A stretch of 64,000 bases of DNA from Apoderus coryli (GCA_911728435.2 OU452203.1:19736293-19800292); one strand, 5' to 3'; positions 1 through 12,150 are shown, counted from the stretch's first letter. Numbers and translations are program-made. Notes: generated by a model from the letters alone, not told the origin.

Positions 1-1860
1 ATTTGTAAAAAAATCGGATTTTTCTACAGGACACTGTAAAAAATCTCGCAAATGTTTATCATTCAGACTTTTTTACAAAATTCTGTAAATAAACTCGGAT
101 TTTTTACAGAATTCTGCAAAAAATTCGGATTTTTTTATCATAATGAAATTTTTACAGAATTCTGTAAATAAACACATAATTTTTTATCACTCTGACTTTT
201 TACAGAATTCTGTAAAACAACTCGGAATTTTTTATCATTTTGACTTTTTTTACCGCATTGTGTAAAAAACTAGGAATTTTTTTATAATTCTGACTTTCTT
301 TACAGAATTCTGTAAAGCCACTATGAATTTGTTTTCATTTTGAGTTTTTTTTACCGAATTCTGTAAGAAACCTCGGAATTTTTTATAATTCTGCCTTTTT
401 TTACCGCATTGTGTAAAAAACTAGGAATTTTTTTATAATTCTGACTTTCTTTACAGAATTCTGTAAAACCACTGAAATTTGTTTTCATTTTGATTTTTTT
501 TACCGAATTCTGTAAAAACCTCGAAATTTTTTATAATTCTGTCTTTTTTACAGCATTCTGTAAAACAACTAGAAGTTTTTTATCATTCTGACTTTTTTTT
601 ACAGAATGCTGTAAAAAAACTCGGAAATTTTTATAATTCTGTTTTACAGAATTCTGTAACAAACTCGGAATTTTTTACAGAATTCTGCAAAAAAATCGGA
701 ATTTTTTATCATAATGAAATGTTTACAGAATTGTAAATAAACACGGCATTGTTTATCACTCTGACTTTTTACGGAATTCTGTAAAACAACTCGGAATTTT
801 TTATCATTATGACTTTTTACCGAATTCTGTAAAAAAACTCGGAATTTTTTTATAATTCTGCCTTTTTTACAGCATTCTGTAAACCAACTAGAACTTTTTT
901 ATCATTCTGAATTTTTTTACAGAATGCTGTAAAAAACTCGGAATTTTTTATCATTTTGACTTTTTTAACCGAATTCTGTAAAAAAACGCGGAAACGTTTA
1001 TAATTCTAACTGTTTTACAGAATTCTGCAAAAAATTCGGAATTTTTCATTTATAATGAAATTTTTACAGAATTCTGTAAATAAACACATAATTTTTTATC
1101 ACTCTGACTTTTTACAGAATTATGTAAAACAATTCGGACTTTTTTATCATTCTGATTTTTTTTTATATAATTCTGCCAAAAACTAGGAAATGTTTATCAT
1201 TCTGATTTTTTTTACAGAATTCTGTAAAACCACTATGAATTTGTTTTCATTTTGACTTTTTTTTACCGATTTCTGTAAAAAACCTCGGAATTTTTTATAA
1301 TTGACTTTTTACAGCATTCTGTAAAACAACTAGAACTTTTTTATCATTCTGTCTTTTTTTACAGAATGCTGTAAAAAAACTCGGAAATTTGTACCCATCA
1401 TTCTGACTTTTTTTATTTTTTATCATTCTGAGTTTTCTTACTGAATGCATGTTACAGAATTCTGTAAATAAACACGGCATTGTTTATCACTCTGACTTTT
1501 TACAGAATTCTGTAAAACAACTCGGAATTTTTTATCATTTTGACTTTTTTTTACCGAATTCTGTAAAAAAAACTCCGAAGTCTTTATCATTCTGACGAAA
1601 TTTTTTACAGAATTCTGAAAATAAATCGCAATTATTTATCGTAATGACATTTTTACAGAATTCTGTAAAACACCTCGGAATTTTTGATCATTCTAACTTT
1701 TTTTCCAGAATGATGTAAAAAAAAACTCGGAAATGTTATCATCCTCACTTTTTTACAGAATTCTGTAAAATCGCGGAATTTTTTAGAATTTTTACTTGTT
1801 TACAGAATTATGTAATAAGTTTTTGTATAGAATTTTTCAAAAAAAGGCAGAATGATAAAA
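1..1860. repeat. ~50-bp satellite array with palindromic EcoRI-containing core
   Basis: About 35 diverged tandem units of roughly 48-52 bp. Each unit has a core close to the 16-bp perfect palindrome TTACAGAATTCTGTAA, then AAACTCGGAATTTTTTATC and a pyrimidine-rich ATTCTGACTTTTTT segment. Many cores keep the EcoRI site GAATTC; others are mutated (GCATTGTG, GAATGCTG). Nearly all units share one orientation, but the last partial unit near 1840-1870 reads in reverse (GCAGAATGATAAAA). Short open frames here are by-products of the repeat. The array continues beyond the left edge of the window. Confidence 0.93.
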
Positions 1861-1869
1861 AAAATATTT

Positions 1870-3404
1870 TATAGGGCCTTCTACGCTTTCGCAATAATGT
1901 GTGAACGTTTTAGATAGGGAGTTATTATATGCTGAAGACGATCCTCAACCAATTTAGTCTCCTGTAATGCAAAAATTTTGTGGAGTTTTTTTTTTTTTTT
2001 TTGGACATTCCCCCGGGGGTCATGACATTTCTACCCTACCCTATTACTAATAGTTAAATCTGTGCGGACAGAAACCGGTGCCTGCCAATAATTTCACCAT
2101 ATGCTTTGCAAGAAAAACTTTCTCAGACAGATCAACATTGGTTCCGTGCACATCGCTGCTAAATTAAAAATAGGTAACAAAAACGCGAATGTGAAAAACT
2201 AAAAAAAAAATAACATTAACCAATCGATAACGTAGTTAAAAGTTACATAATAAGTCACATGTAACATTTATTTCTCTGTCTGATATATCATCGTGCCCAT
2301 TTGTGCACGAGACCTGAAAAGGTGCCGGCGCGGCCCTGGCACGGCCCAAAAATGTTGATGATAATTGCATGTTTTAGGCGAATTTAAAAGCGAGCTTTAA
2401 TTTTGGTGAGCACAGCAAAAACAAAACACACACAAAAAAAATTCTTAAACGAATGTATGGATTATGCCTATCATCATTATTATTATTACCTTTGCAGTTT
2501 ATACCATGTGTCCCAGATCAAAGCAACTATATGGAGGTTTCGGAATATTTGAAAAACAAGTTACGCTATATTCTAAGCCCAATCAGATGCTGTAATCAAA
2601 ATTAAAAATGTCTAAAGACGTTTTAAAGTGGTTGGGGAAAAACGTCATCTTGTGAAACAATTTAATAAAATTTGGTTGACGTTGACAATTTTTATCTAGG
2701 CCTTTCAGATATTTGGATGACAACTTGCACTATCTTTACCGTCTAGAATTTTCTCGAGACTTGTAGATCCTCCTCAGAACTGATGATTAATTTAATTTAT
2801 AATGTTCGTAATTTCTTCTTTTTAATGCTAAACGCTATAAGTCTAAATCTAACTTTAATTTTAATTTGTAACATAATTTGTGTTTGTGTGATAAATAACT
2901 CTTAAATCGAACGGAAAATATAAGTAGGATTTCTCCTTCGTTTACTACTTTTTCATCACTAATGTATATATATCAAACAACGATCAATTTTCATGTTATT
3001 GCCTATCTACTTAATTCCTTACAGGCACATCATAACATTTTAGAATAAAAATAAAAATTATCCACTGACATACCATAATATAATGTGTGGCTACTAAATA
3101 ATTCAGTTGCAACAGAAAAAGAGTTATTACTATCTGAATAAAAAGACTAAACGAGCATTGTTCACTTGTTAAACTTTCAAATGTTCCGAACATAACAGAT
3201 ATTAAAACTGTATCAGTTATTTATTTATTAAAAAAATTGATTACCCACTAACTTCTTCTATACTTGCTGATGCTAATGGATAAAGAATGTTCTTTATAAT
3301 TAATAAAACTGTTGATTTCTTGGAATATTTAAAATTATAATATACAGGGTGTTTTGTTCGTCGTTTTGACACTTAATTTGTTAACAATAATGTGATAATA
3401 ATGT
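1870..3404. other. Unassigned AT-rich DNA between two satellite arrays
   Basis: No gene is recognised. The stretch contains a T run near 1990-2002, a short GC-richer patch near 2310-2345 and a TACAGGGTGTTTTG motif near 3345 that resembles a mariner-type element end. It may be the unique interior of a composite repeat, because satellite of the same family lies on both sides. Confidence 0.5.
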
Positions 3405-4020
3405 ACGAAAAATTTTTTACATAATTCTGCAAAAAACACGAAAATATTTATCATTCTGACTTTTTTTACAGAATTCTCTAAAAAACAGGGAATTTTTTAT
3501 CATTCTGATTTTTTTTACAGAATTCTGTAAAAAAAACATGGAATTTTTTATCATTCTGACTATTTTTACAGAGTTCTGTAAATAAACAGGAAATTTTTTG
3601 TCAATCTGACTTTTTTTTACAGAATTCTGTAAACAAAGTTAGAATGGTAAAATATTCCGTGTTTTCTTACACAATGTAAAACAAACACAGAAAAAATCAG
3701 AATGATGAAAAATTCCGTGTTTTTTTCAGAATTCTGTAAAAAAAGTCAGAATGATAAATATTTCCGTGTTTTTTGCAGAATTATGTAAAAAAGGCCAGAA
3801 TGATGATAAAAAATTCCGTGTTTTTTTTACAGAATTTTGTAAAAAGGTGAGAATGATAAAAATTTCATGTTTTTGGCAGAATTATGTCAAAAAAAGTCAG
3901 AATGATAAAAAAAATCTGTTTTTTACAGAATTCTGCAAAAAAATTGAGAATAATACAAAATACTGAGTTTTTTGCGGAATTCTGTAACATAAGTCATAAT
4001 TATAAAAAATTCCGTGTTTT
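3405..4020. repeat. Second copy of the ~50-bp satellite, in two opposite orientations
   Basis: The same monomer as at 1-1860. About five units up to 3618 have the first array's orientation. From 3631 to 4020 about eight units are reverse-complemented (GTCAGAATGATAAAAAATTC followed by CGTGTTTTTT). The change occurs across one intact palindromic core, ACAGAATTCTGT at 3619-3630. The open frame at 3751-3966 is only translated satellite. Confidence 0.92.
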
Positions 4021-4049
4021 TTTCTTTGAACAAGCATGTTAAAATAAGC

Positions 4050-4262
4050 AAAAAAGCGTGGGAACCCAGCCATTATGAAATTTCTGTCTTTGGTCTGCTT
4101 CTATATAAACTCCGGCACCTATGTACCTAAGTTTGTCTTTGAGCCATCAGTAAACCTGGCTAGTATGGCCAGATCATCTTCATATTCTTGGAACTCTACC
4201 CACTCCCGCTCTAGTCCTGACAGCAGGTAGTCCACCAGAGGCATCGTAGCTCTATGGTTGTT
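4050..4262 (-). mobile_element. LINE ribonuclease H domain fragment (Jockey/R1/I-like)
   Basis: Reading the minus strand from 4262, the translation ends a leader with ARFTDGSKTNLGT, which holds the RNase H catalytic-type FTDGSK motif. After a one-base frameshift it continues as IGAGVYIEADQRQKF, matching the next RNase H strand (GAGVY). RNase H domains of this kind sit at the end of ORF2 in several insect non-LTR retrotransposon clades. The fragment is short and frameshifted, so it is a relic. The exact clade is not determined. Confidence 0.75.
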
Positions 4263-5108
4263 CATATTATGGGTTTATTTCATCTTCTTCTTCTTAGCTT
4301 GGCGTTGTTTCCTTTGTTATTATTTCTCGGCTCCGCGTTATTTTCATTCTTCTTCTTTGCTTGAAATCTAACTCTAGCAATAATGCTTCCATGTCTGTGT
4401 AAGTAACTACTTACTAGGCTCCTGAAACGTCGACTGCAAACTCTTCGTGCATTAAGATTTACCATTGAAGCCTCCATTCATGACGATGTCGATATAGACA
4501 CATAAATAATGTGTTCAGTATAACACATTATAGTAATGTAAATTTTTTTGAAGAAATGCCACGATATTGTTCCTTAAAATAATAATTAACACTACAGAGT
4601 CTTCTGAAAGGTATTGAAAACATTTCCCATCATCTCGTTAGCATATTATAATGCATGATTTTTTCCCATCACGGCACTTTGTACGACGAATCTGTTTTTC
4701 TTAATACCTTTTCATTGCAAATTATATATTAGGTATAATGTGGATATTTTGCTTCCTTATACATGTTTTACAAATTATACAAATTACGTGTCATGTTTTT
4801 GGACTAGGTACAACGAAAGTAGCAATTTTATGAAAACCAATACAGTAATATTATGTGGTATGAAAGAAATTGAGATATTTCAACCCGTATTTTTATTGGT
4901 ATATGAATACATTAAGACTTTTTCTAGCATCAATTTAAATGAGTATAAACCTTGGTATGGATCACCCCTATTGACTGCACTAAAATCGAGGAGTCTATTG
5001 ATGTGAAAGTAGCTATTCTAATTTTTTGAATATAATTAGTTTAACTGTAAGATTATAGAGTAAATAAAAGGATGAATATCAATTGAGTATTTGAATAAAC
5101 TGATATGA
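4263..5108. other. Unassigned DNA
   Basis: No feature is recognised. A short (CTT)n run lies at 4284-4295. An 88-codon open frame at 4740-5006 has no motif I recognise and is probably chance in AT-rich DNA. Confidence 0.4.
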
Positions 5109-5110
5109 TA

Positions 5111-6036
5111 CGAGGGTTGGATTAGAGAGAACAAAAACAAATATAAATAATCGAAAATCACTTTATTGTTTTTCAAAATATTCCCCATGAAGATCTATAC
5201 ACTATTGCATGCGTTTGAACCAGTTGTCGAAGCACTTTTGCCACCCTGATTGAGGTATCTCCAAAACATGCATGCTGATTGCAGCAACCGCTTCTTCAGG
5301 TGTCGAAAAACGTTGACCTCTCAGTTTGTTTTTTACGTACGGGAATAAAAAGAAGTCATTCGTTGCCAAGTCAGGACTATACGGCGGATAACTCAACAAA
5401 TCGATGTTTTGGGTGCTCAAAAATGCAGTTGTTTGAGCCGATGTTTGAGAGCTCGCATTGTCGTGGTGAAGAGTGATCCGTCTTCGGCGGTTGGTTTTCC
5501 TGATTTCTTGGAAGACAACTGGCAAACAAATGGTTGTGTACCACTCAGAATTGACTGTTCTGCGTTGTTCTAGTGGTACGGTTGCGACATGTCCAGTTTT
5601 TCCGAAAAAAACAGGCGACCATTTGCTTGGAAGTGCTTCGTGCGCGAACAACTTTTGTTGGATTTGGCTCATCTTGAAACACCCATACAGTCGACTGCTG
5701 TTTACTTTCGGGCTCATACGCGTAAATCCATGATTCATCACCTCTCACGATGTTATAGACGTGTTTCGAAGCACCGCGATCGTATTTTTTGAGCATTTCT
5801 TTCGACCAATCGACACGAGTCTTTTTTTGAGCGATTGACAAATTATGTGGGATCCAACGCGAGCAAATTTTTTTGACAGTCAAATGTTTATGCAATATTG
5901 AATGTATGTCTAAGGTTGTTTCAATCTTTTGATAGATCACATGACGATCTTGCAATATCAGTTCGCGCACAGCATCAATGGTTTTCGGAACAACAACCAG
6001 GGTTGCCAAATCCCGAAATATAAAACCCAACCCTCG
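5111..6036 (-). mobile_element. Internally deleted mariner element with terminal inverted repeats
   Basis: The ends are inverted repeats: CGAGGGTTGG begins at 5111 and its complement CCAACCCTCG ends at 6036. A TA dinucleotide flanks each side (5109-5110 and 6037-6038), the expected Tc1/mariner target duplication. At 926 bp it is shorter than the ~1.3 kb usual for mariners. The missing part is the 5' third of the transposase, which should encode the DNA-binding helix-turn-helix region. The surviving reading frame starts almost at the inverted repeat, so the deletion joins the end directly to the catalytic half. Confidence 0.88.
5163..6030 (-). pseudogene. Mariner transposase, catalytic domain, frameshifted
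   Basis: The two overlapping frames (5545-6030 and 5202-5741) together encode the D,D34D catalytic domain of a mariner transposase. Visible motifs are SRWIPHNL, GDESWIYAYEP (first Asp), LHHDNAS (second Asp) and YSPDLATNDFFLF, whose last Asp is 34 residues after the HHDN Asp. A frameshift near 5610-5625, within KQMVACFF, separates the halves. A TAG at 5202-5204 stops the frame 12 codons before the position where these proteins normally end (TAA at 5163-5165). The N-terminal DNA-binding domain is absent. The copy is dead but fairly young, since most residues are still recognisable. Confidence 0.9.
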
Positions 6037-6038
6037 TA

Positions 6039-6719
6039 CGAAAATTCTTTCGCCTTACGATGAAGAGTGGTGGACAGCGGGGGATCCCATATGGATACCG
6101 ATCTTCAAAAAGCTGAATGTTATGTTTTAAGTCATGCTAAAACAATTAAATTTGAATTTCGTAAGGTTTTCAATCTAAAATCCATTATTGTTGTATACAC
6201 ACATAAAAATCTCTCCCAGCCCACACCCCAGGCATTTTTCTCGTCTTTTTTTTTATTTTAATAGGCAAAAGTCGTCGGATGTACTAATTTAGCTCCGAAC
6301 CGAGTCGAAGAAAGAGAAAAGATTTCCCCTTTTTCCTGTGTATATACTGCTGCCGCCGTCGACATATACCACTCTCTCACACACACACCCTCCTCCCGCT
6401 GCCCCTTTTTTCCACAACATCCCCTCGCCGCCGCCACTAGCTGTGTATGTAGCCATCCCTGTGTTAACCAACCATCATCCATCTCTTTCTTTCATTCTTT
6501 TCGTTCTTAATATATGCACGCGAATGTGTATATAACTCCGGCCCGTGACAATTATTGATTGAACAATTCTTCCTTCTTCTTCCACTTACGTGAAATGAGT
6601 AAAGACAAGAAATTTTGCTAGAGGAGTTTTTAATGCAGAGAGGGAATGTATGAGAATTTTTAATCGTCAAATATCAACCGGGTGTTTCAGAGGCATATTT
6701 GAGCAATTAACTGCATCTA
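6039..6719. other. Pyrimidine-rich and GC-richer unassigned DNA
   Basis: Between about 6340 and 6480 the + strand is rich in CCTCC, CACAC and GCCGCC runs, which gives open frames on both strands that look like composition artefacts. It could be a regulatory stretch, but nothing in the sequence proves it. Confidence 0.35.
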
Positions 6720-6960
6720 TGTTTTGGGTCTAAAACAAGTTCCTCAAGCCAGTTGCAGGTTCTGGGTCCAGACCAGAATGGCCAGCGACCCACACCAGAG
6801 TCAGATTATTGTTTCTTCCGATATGATGACAATTGATGAGCGTAGAGCCTTTATGGCCCCTTGCTAATAAGAGAAGATTTTTATTCACTTTCAAGCACAG
6901 TGCTCCTGCTCGAGGTCCTGGCACACAGATCAACGGCCAGAAGAGGGTGGGACTTATATC
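6720..6960 (-). mobile_element. LINE ribonuclease H C-terminal fragment
   Basis: The minus-strand translation contains CHHIGRNNNLTLVWVAGHSG, matching the conserved final part of LINE RNase H domains (typically LxWVPGHSG followed by a helix with acidic residues). The flanking sequence is too decayed to extend the match. It is not collinear with the RNase H piece at 4050-4262, so the two are separate insertions. Confidence 0.6.
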
Positions 6961-6985
6961 TGCAACAGATAGTTGCAGGATATCT

Positions 6986-7014
6986 ATAATACACGGTTGA
7001 TAACCGTGTATTAT
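6986..7014. repeat. Perfect 13-bp inverted repeat with 3-base loop
   Basis: Arms 6986-6998 and 7002-7014 (core TAATACACGGTT against AACCGTGTATTA) surround GAT. The hairpin is compact and isolated, and no partner feature is visible. It may be a chance palindrome or a remnant of a transposon end. Confidence 0.7.
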
Positions 7015-8930
7015 CGATGTGAACAAAAGGATCGATGCAAGGTAAAATGTCAAGTCTAAAATTGAGAAGTGAGTTTAACAATTTGAGGTGGACATTAGCA
7101 AGACCAAGATAAAACAACGAACAGGGGAAATCCATGAATCGACAGCCAAAGTAATTAAGTTTAATGTTTACGAAGCAGATCAAATCAAACAAAGTCAATC
7201 AAAGACATAAATGCACGGTAGGGAAACCCTGAACTTAGAGGTGTCTGATGCCCATCAATTTGAGGACCTATTGTGCCCTGTTGTCTTGAAATTTTTCCAA
7301 TTTGTTTCAAGTACAGCTTTGATGGACTCGGTTGGATTGTTTTTTGAATCTGAACCGTTACAAACTTCCTAGAGGATTTATTGAAACAAATTGTCTCTTC
7401 ACCCTCTGTTTCCTTAATTCAACCATGCCATCCAATATTTTGCTGCAAAAATTTAAAAATTTAAAAAAAAATATTTCATATATGAACTTATTCAAAATAA
7501 ATTTAGGTAATATTTTAGATTAATAATGCGAGTATGTTCGTGATAAATATTCTCCAGTCCAATCCTTCACATGTAGTTGAGTCAGTCATTAAAACTTTGG
7601 CTTTTCTCTGAAAAGAAACGGACGCATTTCCTTCGGTCGATAAACAAAGAAGGGCTGTTCAACCCAGTATTAAAACATGAAGGAATATGAATGCGTTATA
7701 CATTAGTTTTCTTATAAGTGCATACGGGGATGAATATAATATACTACCGTATCTGCTGTGGAGTATACAAAAACCCAGTGGAGGAATTATTAGAGATTGA
7801 GCGGGAGCTAAATGAGATGAACTTTTTAATAACAACGTTCGGAATTTAACGTATAGGGAATGGAATGAAAAATACTTACAGGGTGGTCTAATTTATATAG
7901 CGGAAAAAACTTTAGAGGCAGACTGAGATCGGATCGGATACTCCAATCATTTCTACGACTTGTTTCTTTAGGGATCAGACAGAATAATATCAGTTCGTAA
8001 CTGGTGTCAAAATTTTCATAAAAAATTCCAAATTTTTAGTTAACAATAAATGATAAACCGAAGCTAGATAAACTCAGTAATTTTGTCGATGCCATGAAAT
8101 TACTTTTACGTTAAATGGTTTAATTTTTTTTTCCAAACGTATTGTTTTCAAAATACTTTAATTTAGCTAAAAAAATAATTACCTCATTATGCCCATGAAG
8201 ATCATTTATTATTAATTTTGTAATAATATTATTTTATGTACTTTTTTCTAAAAACGATATTTGAGATTAAAAAGATGCCGCTTTTAGACTATTAGATTCA
8301 ATTTGGATGTTTTTTTTCTGTATAATTATTTGGTGCTAATAAGATTTTATTTTTAATTCGAATATATTAATTTTTGGATTTTAATAATACCGATTAAACC
8401 GTTGATGCGTAACTCTTGTAATAATTATTTTCTCTTTAATTTCATTTCATTTTATTTACTAGGAGTTCTATTCAAATTAATAACAAACCATCAAATGGAA
8501 ATCGTAATAACAAAACGAATTAGATTTAGTTGTGAAAAAAAAACTAAAACATCACCTGTTTGTGTTTTACGGTATCAACAATTAGACTGCAACTCTGTTC
8601 AAAAACCGAAAAATTAACATAAGCATTTGGTTGTGTATCGGTAGAGGACGTGGTATACGCTCAAACGATCTCTGCACCTTGCAAGCCAAATCCGATTAAA
8701 ATATGATTACCTATTAGTCAAAACAGTGGTTATGTACAACAAACTTTACTATTTTTTAATTTAAAATCAGTCTTCCGGTTTACTGAACATTATCCCAACT
8801 AAGCAAAGCTTTTCAAAAATATATACAAGGTTTTCGGAATTAGAAGAAGTCATTTTTGCTTCAACTCGACTTTTTAAACGTTCAAACACTTCACATTTTA
8901 CATACGTACAACAGGGGGCTTAACATTGAA
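7015..8930. other. Unassigned AT-rich DNA
   Basis: No gene is recognised. TACAGGGTGG near 7878 resembles the ends of the CAGGGTGT repeats elsewhere in the window. The small open frames at 7332-7523 and 8402-8617 have no recognisable motif. Confidence 0.4.
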
Positions 8931-8934
8931 TGCC

Positions 8935-9065
8935 TGAAAGACAAATGGAAGAATATCCGGATGATACTGAAGCACACTGGTCGTTGTTTAGGTCTGTCGT
9001 GCTCTGCTGGTGAGGAGACGCTAGGCTATGTGCGACGAAAACATCAAGATTGGTTCGATCACAAC
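8935..9065 (+). mobile_element. LINE ORF2 linker fragment between endonuclease and RT
   Basis: The + strand reads KDKWKNIR, then AGEETLGYVRRKHQDWFDHN. The LGY...RKHQDWFD block is characteristic of the linker between the apurinic endonuclease and reverse transcriptase domains in a widespread insect LINE family. It ends at a T run near 9067. Only about 45 codons remain. Confidence 0.65.
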
Positions 9066-9099
9066 GTTTTTTTTTTTGATTACGCCAAGGCAGGGAAAT

Positions 9100-9996
9100 C
9101 ATCATGACACCTAGGGAGTTCCTTACCACTTCTCTAGGTGGCTCGGGAACCGTCCCTTTTCCATGTCCTCGCTTGATTGTCCTCTGTTGCTGTTGTCTTC
9201 TGATGTTGATTGTCGTCTGTTGCTGTTGTCCTCTGTTGGTAGAGTCTAGAAAACACTCTGAAACATACATTTAGATGAGTATACCTGACCTGAAAGAAAC
9301 AATATTAATTGGTGTCCTAGTCCTGTGGATTCCTTCGTCAGAATTGACTCCTCGGTCTCCGGTACCGCCTGGCAGCGTCTTCTACGTTGTAGTTGACTGC
9401 TTCGTGAATCAGTGGGTTTACATGGGTCTCTGCCATTGCAAAGACCTTCTGGGCGCTTAACCTCATGACGGCCCTGAGGGCGTCGAGTTTGAGGTCCCTT
9501 CGGATCTGTACGTTTGACACAAACCAGGGTGCACCCACTTCCATCATTCTTGCCTATTTCTCCGTGGCCTCCAATCGTTTCAGGTACGATGGTGCCGCGT
9601 ATTCCCATGCTGACTGGCATAGGTCAAGGCAGGTCGCACGAGTGCCTTAACCATTTGGAGCTTGACCTGTAAGGGCATCTTGCTCCGTCTGCAGATCATC
9701 GGGTAGAGCTTCGAAATGATGCCTTTGGCATTCGCGATGCTCTTCTCGATGTGTGGTCTCCATGACAGGGATCTGTCCAAAGTTACCCCCAGGTACTTTG
9801 CAGTGTCCTGCCATTGTATGTCAGTACCTTTCGATGTTGACGAAGTCGTCGGGGCGCACTTGTCTTTTTCTGATGAGGAGCGCAGTGCTCTTCTCGGCAT
9901 TAATCTTGGTCTTCCACCTGGTGCACCATTCGGTGAAGTTGTCCGCTGCTCGCTGCAAGGTATCTTGTCACCAATCACAACGTTGCAGTGATACAT
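9100..9996 (-). mobile_element. Jockey-like LINE ORF2 3' fragment (RT thumb and tail)
   Basis: The minus strand from 9996 contains IQWQDTAKYLGVTLDRSL, then SWRPHIEKSIANAKG and VKALVRPALTYA. These are the post-catalytic segments of Jockey-type reverse transcriptases (KYLGVTLD; W..HI..A; PxLTYA). The C-terminal tail continues through several frames (9246-9620, 9338-9547) to about 9100, with frameshifts. GC content is clearly higher than in the surroundings. Imperfect CTGTTGCTGTTG repeats at 9180-9240 lie in the tail. The catalytic YADD region is missing, so the copy is 5'-truncated. Confidence 0.8.
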
Positions 9997-9997
9997 A

Positions 9998-11685
9998 GAC
10001 TAATAGACACTCACTCACTTAAATGGCAATGGAGTATCTCCTGAGCTATTTACAGAAGGATGGAACATGGAACATTCTCAAGTTCTACTAACCAAAATAT
10101 GGAACACCGAGGTAGATGCCGGTTCGAAGATTAAAGAATTCGTATTATAAATAATACAACTATTTTGAAGACCCTACATGACCTTCTTGGTAAATTAAAC
10201 GTGTGGTAAACATCAGTGACAAGTTGCGTGTTGTTGAGAGATTTTTAATAAACAAAAGAATAATTTTGGATGCATAATGATCAGTCGGAATCAAAGTAAC
10301 AGTCCAGGCAGTTGCACAAAAAAGTTACCTAATTTCCAAAGGTTTTTTTGGCATATAGAAGGTATACTACTGATTGTTGGTAAGGAAGAAGAATACTATA
10401 TCATTAATTAAGAGAAGATGCAAGGAATAATTAACCAAAGGCTTTCCTACATGAGGCGTAAATTTACACCAAATTTAGGGTTCCTGAAAATGAAGAAAAT
10501 GAGCCAAAGAAAGACAGTGATAAAGAGATAAAGTACCCCACTTTGACCTGTTTTGAAAGCAACTGATAAAGCGCAAATATATTCAGTTTTAATTTTTTAT
10601 AGATTTTCATAAGAAATCGCGCTATTGACGAAACTGACACATTTGAAATTCCACATAATTTATACAAGTTGTCTCAAAAACATATTGGCAAAGAAATATC
10701 GTAACCGCCTTGTTGGAGAGACCTTCAGGCATATAATATTAAATCCCCATCACCACTGATGCTAGTGGACATGTTTTTCCCTTAGCCGAAGAAGGGTTTA
10801 AGCCCTACAAAAGTGGTTGACACCACCTTTTTTTGCTGCCTTATTGGCTTCTTCGATTCCGCTGATCCAGAATGTATCCATATAATGGAAACTCTGTTGT
10901 TCTTGCCCCTTTTATTCCCTTTATTGATTTTGGAGCCCGATGTAAACCATTTGATAGTGTTTTCTTTAAGGTTGCTGGTGCTAGTCTCTCTTGTTACTTA
11001 ACTTGTTGGTGAAGTTGTTCTGAAAGTTATATTGTTTCTTAGTTTCGTCACTAACGAGGTTGATTCTTGAAATTTGTGGAACTGATCATTGAATGAAGAC
11101 AAATCAAAAATTTTACAAACCAACTCCCTCTATAATATTGGAAACCCAAGAAACAACTATGATTTTGAAGAAAATCAGCATTAAATTAACAGCAACATAT
11201 TTTCCCAAGTTTGTTTTCCTCTATACTATTGACCATGTCAATTCTACGCCCCTGTCGGCTACTGAGAACTTTAATTTAGAATCCACACAAAAAGCTACGA
11301 CCAGATTCAATCTGTTTCCGATGAGCCAAAACAAGTGAAGCGTATAATGATCGTCACACACGGTGGATTCACGTTTTACGTATGCCTTGAATCTTTCACA
11401 TACAGGTGTTTCTGCTCTTCTTTTTTTTCGCTCACTCTTCATCGTTCTCTTTGGTCGATATTTTGTTTTCCAGAGCTTATGTTCACTTTTTTTTTTTCAT
11501 TATTCTTTCTATGGATTTGTGGTTAAGAGGCAGTGATGGCTACCATAAAATCTACATGCATGCGTGACTATCGTAATGTGGCGAAGAGAAGGCTACAATA
11601 TATTTTTTTTTAATTCCAATCAAATATTTATACGAAGTCGATATTTTTATTTTATAATAATTAAACGGCTCATGCTTTTATTTAT
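9998..11685. other. Unassigned DNA
   Basis: No gene or repeat is recognised. Several frames of 60-80 codons (10464-10667 minus, 10813-11001, 11093-11338) carry no motif I know, and their composition is that of the bulk DNA. Confidence 0.4.
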
Positions 11686-11850
11686 TTATGATGAAAATTT
11701 AGCTACACAATTCTTCATGTTGTTCTTAAGAACATCCTTGTACCCCTTTTGCTGCCCTCCATGATTTGTTGGACCGACCTTAAGCTGTGAATAAATCTTT
11801 GGAAGGCGTTCCGTTGTCATGCGGATTACGTGACCTTCTTCTTCTTCGTC
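11686..11850 (-). mobile_element. LINE ORF2 C-terminal fragment
   Basis: The minus strand reads EEEGHVIRMTTERLPKIYSQ and then GPTNHGGQQKGYKDVLKNNM. This fits the C-terminal block GHV.RM...RLPK...G.R..GG..KR.KD.LK found after the reverse transcriptase in some non-LTR elements. Only about 55 codons remain. Confidence 0.6.
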
Positions 11851-11989
11851 TATACTAATATGAGAGCCTTTAAATCCCATTTATCCTTATATAATGACAG
11901 CCATTTAAGGTTCTCTTGGTTTTTGGGAACTGAACAAGTCACGGGGCCATCTCTAGCTAAAATGGGGACTAAAAACGTACGAACAAGCA

Positions 11990-12150
11990 GCAATGCAAGG
12001 TGTATATCTAATGTTATTCATGCATTGCATCGGGTAATCCACCAATTATTAGTTGATATATGAAGGATAAGTCTGAAATAAGGCATGTGACAACCGGAGT
12101 ACCCCAGAGCTCAATCCTTCGTCAACTCTTATTTGTTATATGTGGCAAGA
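11990..12150 (+). mobile_element. Reverse transcriptase fragment (RT motif 4 relic)
   Basis: A frame around 12085-12150 reads RHVTTGVPQSSILRQLLFVI. It resembles the LINE motif GVPQGSxLGPLLFxI with substitutions at G and GP. A stop and frameshift separate it from the open frame just upstream. This is a heavily decayed fragment. Confidence 0.5.

Noticed and set aside
3751..3966. Open frame with repeated FFTEFCKK-like segments, seeming to be a repeat protein
   Set aside because: It is only the translation of the ~50-bp satellite in its reversed part; the frame breaks as the unit length varies.
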